Shown one piece after another: positions 7,271 to 12,219 of a DNA stretch of 12,219 bases. Numbering within the stretch: position 1 is the stretch's first letter; every line of letters begins with the position of its first letter. Position numbers and translations under genes: made by a program. The DNA comes from Acidobacteriota bacterium. Its GTDB lineage: Bacteria > Acidobacteriota > Polarisedimenticolia > Gp22-AA2. The stretch lies in contig JAPUIN010000252.1 of the NCBI GenBank assembly GCA_027297005.1, positions 1-12,219 on the forward strand, given 5' to 3'. The notes under the pieces were generated by a model, which was given only the letters and a program-made list of their open reading frames with translations, searched no databases and was not told the DNA's origin.

Positions 7271-7600
7271 GTGTCCGAGGAAATTCTCAGTCAGATCAAG
7301 AAAGAAGTCGAGGGGAACAAGATCACCCTTTTCATCAAGGGGACGGCCGACATGCCGATGTGCGGCTTCTCGGCCAGGACGATCGCGATCTTCAAGGAGC
7401 TCGGCAAGCCGTTCAACGCGGTCGACATCCTTCCCGACCCCCGGATCCGTGAGGTCCTCTCCTCTTACAGCAACTGGCCCACGATCCCCCAGATCTTCAT
7501 CAACGGGAAGTTCGTGGGTGGTTGCGACATCGTCATGGAGATGTACCAGAAGGGGGAGCTCAAGCCGATTGTGGAGGAGGCGTTCAAGGACCCGGCCTGA
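7271..7600 (+). CDS. grxD: Monothiol glutaredoxin, Grx4/GrxD type (CGFS)
   Basis: The product has 109 residues with a single thioredoxin-fold domain. It contains FIKG (Lys23), the active site MCGFS (Cys31-Ser34), the cis-Pro region WPTIPQIFINGKFVGGCD (69-86) and a C-terminal helix. CGFS glutaredoxins carry a glutathione-ligated [2Fe-2S] cluster and deliver it to apoproteins or exchange it with BolA partners; they are poor general reductases. The GTG at 7271 is chosen because AGGAG lies 8 nt upstream and the N-terminus then matches the family. An upstream GTG at 7235 would overlap bolA and add an acidic tail of 12 residues. Only 2 nt separate it from the bolA stop, so the two are surely co-transcribed. 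The stop is 18 nt from the stop of the convergent yjbQ gene. Confidence 0.95.
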   Translation: MSEEILSQIKKEVEGNKITLFIKGTADMPMCGFSARTIAIFKELGKPFNAVDILPDPRIREVLSSYSNWPTIPQIFINGKFVGGCDIVMEMYQKGELKPIVEEAFKDPA

Positions 7601-7618
7601 ACGCGCCGGCCTCCCCCC

Positions 7619-8041
7619 TCATTCCCCGATGATCTTCACCAGCACGCGCTTCGACCGCTGCCCGTCAAACTCGCCGTAGAAAATCTGCTCCCACGGGCCG
7701 AAGTCGAGCTTCCCCTTTGTGATGGCGATGACCACTTCGCGCCCCATGACTTGGCGCTTATGGTGCGCGTCGCCGTTGTCCTCCCCCGTCCGGTTGTGGT
7801 GATAGCGTTCCGGGCTGGCGTCGAACGGCGCCAACCACTCCAGCCATCGTTTGTAATCCTCATGTAGTCCCGGCTCATCATCGTTGATGAAGACCGAGGC
7901 GGTGATGTGCATGGCGTTGACCAGGCAGAGTCCCTCCCGCACCTTCGAGTCCGAGAGGGCCTTCTCGATCTCCGGGGTGATGTTCAGGAACTCCATCCTG
8001 GCGGACGTCCTGAAGGTCAAATGCGCGGTGTGTGATTTCAT
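7619..8041 (-). CDS. yjbQ: YjbQ/UPF0047 family protein (secondary thiamine-phosphate synthase enzyme)
   Basis: The product has 140 residues, the normal family length. Signatures are [18 protein letters not shown], the His-rich motif [39 protein letters not shown] and the final [16 protein letters not shown]. The E. coli member has weak thiamine-phosphate synthase activity; the true cellular role of the family is unsettled. The ATG at 8041 is preceded by GGGAGG with a 5-nt gap. An upstream GTG or ATG in the same frame would only add a non-conserved tail. The gene is convergent with grxD, divergent from the kinase gene, and shows no sign of transfer or damage. Confidence 0.92.
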   Translation of the reverse strand: MKSHTAHLTFRTSARMEFLNITPEIEKALSDSKVREGLCLVNAMHITASVFINDDEPGLHEDYKRWLEWLAPFDASPERYHHNRTGEDNGDAHHKRQVMGREVVIAITKGKLDFGPWEQIFYGEFDGQRSKRVLVKIIGE

Positions 8042-8072
8042 CCGGACCTCCCGTCTGGCGGAATGAGGCCCC

Positions 8073-8102
8073 ATTCTCGACCCGGAGGGAAGGAGGGGTC
8101 AA
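8073..8102 (-). promoter_or_regulatory. Possible promoter for yjbQ
   Basis: On the minus strand TTGACC (8102-8097) is followed after 18 nt by GAGAAT (8078-8073), matching five and four of six consensus bases. Initiation near 8066 would leave a leader of about 25 nt that contains the GGGAGG ribosome site before the ATG at 8041. Confidence 0.4.
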
Positions 8103-8163
8103 CGCCCACAGCCGGTCCGGGGCCGTGCCCCGGGGCTTCCCGGCCACTCCGGATCTGTCAAGG

Positions 8164-11100
8164 ATGCTGGCGCAACCGGGTGAGCGACCCTACATTCGTA
8201 AGCCGGGACCGATCCGTTCGCCGGCCCCAAGAGGTTGCGGGGCAGGAGGTTCGCCGATTCCGACGACGACCGATTACACAAAACGGGCCAAGGAATCCGC
8301 GCGGGGAGGAGACTACTCGCAGGCCGGCGATCTCTACCGCCTGGCGGGGGACTGGATGCGGGCGAACAAAATGTACGTCAAGGGACGCCATTTCGACCAG
8401 GCGGCCCGGCTCGCCGAGGAGATGGGCGATCTCCAGTCCGCCTCCCTCTACTTTCTCAAGGCGGGGGATCTGAACGCGGCCGGGGAGATTGAACTTCGCC
8501 TGGAGAATCGCGAGAAGGCGGCCTATCTCTTCACCCGCGGCCGGCACCATCAGCGGGCCGGCGAGGTTCTCGAGGAGCTCGAAAAACCCAGCGAAGCCGC
8601 GGAACAGTTCAAGAAGGCCGGCCAGACCGAGAAGGCGGCCATTCTATTCGTCCGTGCGGGTGAGCACCTCGAGGCGGCGGGGCTCTTCAAACAGTTAATC
8701 GAGCGGATGGACCAGGCCGAGCCCGGCTCCTACCAGTCCGAGTCGGAAAAAGCGAACGTCGGGCGCTACCACCGTTACTGCGGTGAGCTTTATCTCAACA
8801 TCGGGCAGTCGGAAGAGGCGGCGGGCCACTTCGAGGCGGCGCAACTTCTCGAGGAAGCTGCGATGGCCTGGCGCGCCGCCGGGCAGGTGGAGAAGGCCGC
8901 CGACATTCTGCTGCGCCTGCAGAAGCCGGACGAGGCGTATGCATTGCTGCGATCCGCGGGCAAGGATCTCTCGGTCCTGCCGCCGGCGGTCCAGGCCGAA
9001 ATCCTTGGCCGGCAGGGGCATCTGCATCAGGCCGCCGAAATCCTGGAGAAGGCGGGCAGCCTGTTCCGGGCGGCCGAAGCGTGGTCGCGAGCCGGTGAGC
9101 CGTCACGCGCCGCGCGGTTGTTCGAGCAGCAGGGGGAGTTCGAGCAGGCGGCCGGTCTGTACCTCAAGGCGGGGAAACTCGAGGAAGCCGCCCGGGCGCA
9201 CGAGTCGCTACGGGATTTCACCAGCGCCGCCGATCTGTACCGCAAGGCAGGAAAGCCCGAGGAAGCCGCCCGGGTTTACCTGAAGGCGGACGATCCGGTC
9301 TCGGCGGCCCGCATTCACTACGAGCAGAAGGATTTCGATGGCTGCATTAAGGCCCTCCAGAAGATCGAGGAGGATGACGACGAATATCGCAAGGCCTGCT
9401 ACCTGCTGGGCCGCGTCTTCGCTGAGCAGGGGATGCATACGCTGGCCGTCGACAAATTCACCGCGGCGATCGACGGCGAGGAGATCGACGACGAAACAGT
9501 CCTGATCTACTACTCGCTTGCCCTGGAGCATGAGACCAACATGCGCCCGCGCGAGGCGCTGCGGATCTATCAGAAGATCCTCTCGTTCGACTACGGCTAC
9601 AAGGACGTCCTGGATCGGATGCGGGCGATCGAGAGTATGCCGCTCCAGACACTGGGAGCGAGGGGCGGTGGGGCGGGCAGAGGGGCTGACGAAAGCGGTT
9701 GGTCCGAGCCGAACCGGTACCGCATCGAGGAATCGATCGGCACCGGCAAGCTGGGAGAGGTCTTCAAGGGGTACGATTCCGCGCTCGAGCGTCCGGTCGC
9801 CATCCGGCGCCTGCACGAAGGCCCGAACGAGGTCGGCAAGGCGGACCGGTTCCTGAAGGAGGCGGCAACGACAGCGCGTCTCAGCCACCCGCACATCATC
9901 ACGACATACGATACCGGCGCCGACGGGGATGGGAAATTCATCGTCACCGCCCTCGCCGAGGGGGAGACGCTCCGTTCGCTTCTTGATCAGAAGATGCGCT
10001 TCGAGGTGCATCGTCTGGTCGATATCGGGCGGCAGATCCTCGAAGCGCTCGAACACGCCCACGAACGGGGAGTCCTGCATCGAAATCTCAGGCCCGAAAA
10101 CATCTTCATCACCAATGACGATCAGGTGACAGTGGCCGATTTCGGGCTGGCAGTGAGGCTCTCGGATCTCGACACGAAGGAGCTGTCGAGCGGCCGCCAG
10201 ATCCAGTACACGACCCCGGAAGCGCTCCTGCGGGATCGCGTGGACGAGCGCTCGGATCTCTATTCGTTCGGGATCGTGCTGTACGAGATGGCGCTGGGCC
10301 GCCCGCCCTTCACGGGAAGCGAGATCGGCCACCAGCAGGTCAATGCCACCGTATCGATCTCCGAGCCTGGCGACCGGCCGCTGCCGGAGTTTCTGAAGTG
10401 CGTCATCCTGCGCTGCCTGGAGAAGAGCAAGGAGACACGCTACGCCTCGGCGAAGGCGGTCCTGGAGGACCTGAAGATCAAGGAGGTCGTGCCCGGCATG
10501 GTCATCGGCGATCGCTATGAGATCCTGGCGGAGGTGGGGCGCGGCGGCATGGGCGCGATCTTCCGCGGCCGTGATGTCGAGCTCGACGAAACCGTGGCGC
10601 TCAAGTTTCTCAGCGGCGCGATCAGCGCCGAGATGGTGGCGCGGCTGGTGCAGGAGATCAAGACGGCCCGCAGCGTGATCCACCCGAACGTCGTGAGGGT
10701 CTTCACGCTCGAGAAATGGCGCGAACATCGGTTCATCGTCATGGAGTACATCGATGGCGTCCCGCTGCCCCGCTGGATCGAGCGGACCCCCAGGCCGACC
10801 CTTCAGGACCGGTTGCGCCTGGCCGTCCAGATCGCTTCGGCCCTCGATGCCGCGCACCGCAAGGGGATCATCCACCGCGACATCAAGCCCGAAAACATCC
10901 TGGTCACGAGCGCCGGCGAGGCGAAGGTGCTCGATTTCGGGATCGCGCGGACCGAGTCGAACGACAACCGCCTGACCTCCACCGGGACAATCCTCGGCTC
11001 ACCGATGTACATGTCCCCGGAGCAGATCCAGGCGCGCCCGCTCGATCGCCGTTCCGACATCTACTCGCTCGGCGCGGTCTTCTACTTCATGTTCACGGGT

Positions 11101-11331
11101 GTCGAGCCGTTCACGGGGAGCAGCGTGCAGGAGATCTTGATGAAGCATCTGCAGTCCCGGCCGAAACCGCCGCACGAACTCGAGCCGACGGTGCCGCGTC
11201 CCATCTCCGATGCGATCATGATGGCGCTTCAGGTCGATCCGGAGCGCCGCATCCCGACGGCCAAAGACCTGGCCACTGTCCTCTCCGGCCCCCTCAAGGC
11301 CTCCGCCGCCCGACGAACAGCCGTCACCTGA
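8164..11331 (+). CDS. Helical-repeat protein with tandem pseudokinase and Ser/Thr kinase domains
   Basis: From the first ATG (8164) the product has 1055 residues. Residues 49-401 form a helical solenoid with a 13-residue period (G-x4-A-A-x-L-Y-x-x-A). Residues 405-485 look like ordinary TPRs. A Gly-rich linker (500-510) precedes kinase domain 1 (about 518-770). It keeps a glycine loop (GTGKLG) and DFG (659-661) but has VAIR for VAIK (Arg548), HRN for HRD (639-641) and Arg for the catalytic-loop Lys, so it is probably a pseudokinase. Kinase domain 2 (about 785-1043) has GRGGMG, VALK (Lys814), HRDIKPEN (904-911), DFG (924-926) and GSPMYMSPEQ, so it should be an active PknB-like enzyme. No transmembrane helix is seen, so it is probably cytoplasmic, with the repeats sensing or scaffolding. 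The start is uncertain: a GTG at 8032 is possible, and an ATT at 8257 has AGGAGG 7 nt upstream. No phosphatase or substrate gene is adjacent. Confidence 0.93.
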   Translation: MLAQPGERPYIRKPGPIRSPAPRGCGAGGSPIPTTTDYTKRAKESARGGDYSQAGDLYRLAGDWMRANKMYVKGRHFDQAARLAEEMGDLQSASLYFLKAGDLNAAGEIELRLENREKAAYLFTRGRHHQRAGEVLEELEKPSEAAEQFKKAGQTEKAAILFVRAGEHLEAAGLFKQLIERMDQAEPGSYQSESEKANVGRYHRYCGELYLNIGQSEEAAGHFEAAQLLEEAAMAWRAAGQVEKAADILLRLQKPDEAYALLRSAGKDLSVLPPAVQAEILGRQGHLHQAAEILEKAGSLFRAAEAWSRAGEPSRAARLFEQQGEFEQAAGLYLKAGKLEEAARAHESLRDFTSAADLYRKAGKPEEAARVYLKADDPVSAARIHYEQKDFDGCIKALQKIEEDDDEYRKACYLLGRVFAEQGMHTLAVDKFTAAIDGEEIDDETVLIYYSLALEHETNMRPREALRIYQKILSFDYGYKDVLDRMRAIESMPLQTLGARGGGAGRGADESGWSEPNRYRIEESIGTGKLGEVFKGYDSALERPVAIRRLHEGPNEVGKADRFLKEAATTARLSHPHIITTYDTGADGDGKFIVTALAEGETLRSLLDQKMRFEVHRLVDIGRQILEALEHAHERGVLHRNLRPENIFITNDDQVTVADFGLAVRLSDLDTKELSSGRQIQYTTPEALLRDRVDERSDLYSFGIVLYEMALGRPPFTGSEIGHQQVNATVSISEPGDRPLPEFLKCVILRCLEKSKETRYASAKAVLEDLKIKEVVPGMVIGDRYEILAEVGRGGMGAIFRGRDVELDETVALKFLSGAISAEMVARLVQEIKTARSVIHPNVVRVFTLEKWREHRFIVMEYIDGVPLPRWIERTPRPTLQDRLRLAVQIASALDAAHRKGIIHRDIKPENILVTSAGEAKVLDFGIARTESNDNRLTSTGTILGSPMYMSPEQIQARPLDRRSDIYSLGAVFYFMFTGVEPFTGSSVQEILMKHLQSRPKPPHELEPTVPRPISDAIMMALQVDPERRIPTAKDLATVLSGPLKASAARRTAVT
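8308..9366 (+). repeat. About 25 tandem 13-residue helical repeats
   Basis: Reading the kinase gene product, units such as GDYSQAGDLYRLA, GQTEKAAILFVRA, GQVEKAADILLRL, GEPSRAARLFEQQ, GEFEQAAGLYLKA, GKLEEAARAHESL and GKPEEAARVYLKA follow each other at 13 residues (39 bp). Early units drift between 12 and 14, and there is one insertion of about 22 residues (roughly 8695-8763) and one of 6. The central Ala-Ala and the Leu/Phe-Tyr three residues later are the conserved core. This is shorter than the 34-residue TPR, so two units would make one small helical hairpin of 26 residues. Confidence 0.8.
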
Positions 11332-12219
11332 TGATCGGCTGGGACCCGCCCGCCACCCAGTCGATCACCCGCTCGATGGCGCGCGAGCAGACCGGACAGA
11401 AGCGATCCGGATTGCGCGTGAACATCAGACAGTCCGTCGATGATCGATAAAGACCGCGGGCGCGGTATCCGGCCCCCTCGAAGGCGCCGATCTTCGCGGC
11501 ATGTTCCTGCCCGCCGAGGAAAGGGCGGGTCCAGTCAAGCTCTTCGGCGAACAGCGCATCGAGTTCCGTCTCGGGGGCGTGCCTCGCACGCAGCGCCCGG
11601 CGACGTTCCTGGATCCCGGACTGCCTGGTCTCGTACTCCTCCTTGGACCACGGGGTCGGCAGCGGCGTCCCGCGATCGACGAGGTCCTTCCACTTCAGGG
11701 ACTTCGGATCGAGGAGCGCTGTGATGTTCGGCTCCCACGGCTCGATGATCGGTGCGGTCGTGTCGTAGGCGACCGACGAGGTGTAGTACTCGTCGGCCAG
11801 GGCCGCAAAGTGGTGCCCGAACTCGTGCACGAAAACGTACGGGGAGGAGCCGCTCCTCGTCACACAGGTCGCGAACAGGTTGTAGATTCCCCCCCCGCCG
11901 TATTGCTCACCGTTGATCAGGATCTCGATGAACTCGTAAGGCGCCTGGGCCGCGGTCTCACGCAGGCTCCGGTTGTCGAGGGTCAGCGCATAACGCTCCG
12001 ATCCGAAGATGTTGTAGGTCACGTTGAGCGCGGTCCGCCGGTAGACGCCGGCGCGCGGCCGGTCGACGCCCGAATCCTCGGAGGCGCGGTCGATCGCCCA
12101 GACATTGAAATCCATCCTGCGCTCAGAAAAGGGGGGCGTTTCGAACAGGATCTTGACGAGTCGCCTCGCCTCCGCGCGAAAGGTCGGCAGCTCTGCCTGC
12201 GTGTACCCGTCGCCTAGGA
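11324..12219 (-). CDS. Peptidase M64 (IgA peptidase) family zinc metallopeptidase, N-terminus beyond right edge
   Basis: The frame covers the C-terminal 297 residues and is open to the right edge. The sequence upstream of an internal ATG (12115) is itself conserved in type (LGDGYTQAELPTFRAEARRL), so the gene starts outside the window. The metal site is HEFGHHFAALADEYY (11827 downwards), an HExxH motif followed by the LADEY typical of M64. Near the end CLMFTRNPDRFCPVCSRAI supplies the conserved Cys-rich C-terminal motif. The family is named for Clostridium ramosum IgA protease; most environmental members have unknown substrates and are predicted to be secreted, which cannot be checked here without the N-terminus. 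The stop codon lies within the 3' end of the kinase gene on the other strand. Confidence 0.9.
   Translation of the reverse strand, partial: LGDGYTQAELPTFRAEARRLVKILFETPPFSERRMDFNVWAIDRASEDSGVDRPRAGVYRRTALNVTYNIFGSERYALTLDNRSLRETAAQAPYEFIEILINGEQYGGGGIYNLFATCVTRSGSSPYVFVHEFGHHFAALADEYYTSSVAYDTTAPIIEPWEPNITALLDPKSLKWKDLVDRGTPLPTPWSKEEYETRQSGIQERRRALRARHAPETELDALFAEELDWTRPFLGGQEHAAKIGAFEGAGYRARGLYRSSTDCLMFTRNPDRFCPVCSRAIERVIDWVAGGSQPIIR

Noticed and set aside
7592..7609. Intrinsic terminator between grxD and yjbQ
   Set aside because: Only a 5-bp stem (CCGGC/GCCGG) with no T-run on either side; too weak to call.
9208..10875. Minus-strand frame of 555 codons
   Set aside because: It is the antisense shadow of the kinase gene, whose domains and catalytic motifs are unmistakable on the plus strand; the shadow product has no recognisable domain.
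1..12219. CRISPR array, insertion sequence, integrase or attachment site
   Set aside because: No short direct repeats with regular spacers, no transposase or recombinase frame and no terminal inverted repeat pair were seen.

Overview
The window is GC-rich, gene-dense bacterial DNA. It carries a Sec-exported Rhs giant, a lipoprotein with a Lol-type lipobox, a sigma-54-type promoter, a large Ser/Thr kinase with a helical-repeat sensor, and an M64 metallopeptidase. This mix fits a Gram-negative lineage such as Acidobacteriota, Myxococcota or Eisenbacteria-like groups. That placement is inference; no marker gene here fixes the taxon.

Layout. (1) 1-6000, minus strand: one uninterrupted reading frame of 2000 codons that runs off the left edge. 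It encodes a Tc-toxin-like Rhs protein: Sec signal, SpvB-like head, six FG-GAP-type calcium-loop repeats, a TcdB middle-like segment, about 25 YD repeats, the Rhs core, and the start of a hydrophobic variable C-terminus. (2) 6001-6358: divergent intergenic region with a near-consensus sigma-54 -24/-12 element facing rhs, inverted repeats at upstream-activator distance, and a possible sigma-70-type promoter for the lipoprotein. (3) 6359-7600, plus strand: a small Cys-rich lipoprotein, then a BolA-family protein and a CGFS monothiol glutaredoxin 2 nt apart (a classical Fe-S partner pair). (4) 7619-8041, minus strand: YjbQ/UPF0047 family protein. (5) 8164-11331, plus strand: a protein of about 1055 residues with 13-residue helical repeats, TPR-like repeats, a degenerate kinase domain (VAIR, HRN) and an intact Ser/Thr kinase domain. 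(6) 11324 to the right edge, minus strand: the C-terminal 297 residues of an M64 (IgA peptidase family) zinc metallopeptidase, overlapping the kinase gene tail to tail by 8 bp.

How the parts relate. BolA and the glutaredoxin almost certainly act together in Fe-S cluster handling. The Rhs protein looks like a single-chain counterpart of the TcB plus TcC cocoon, under apparent enhancer-dependent (sigma-54) control. The kinase looks like a JAK-style pseudokinase-kinase tandem fused to a large helical sensor or scaffold. No functional link between the Rhs, kinase and peptidase genes can be shown from this sequence. The most notable items are the sigma-54-driven exported Rhs protein and the repeat-pseudokinase-kinase fusion.
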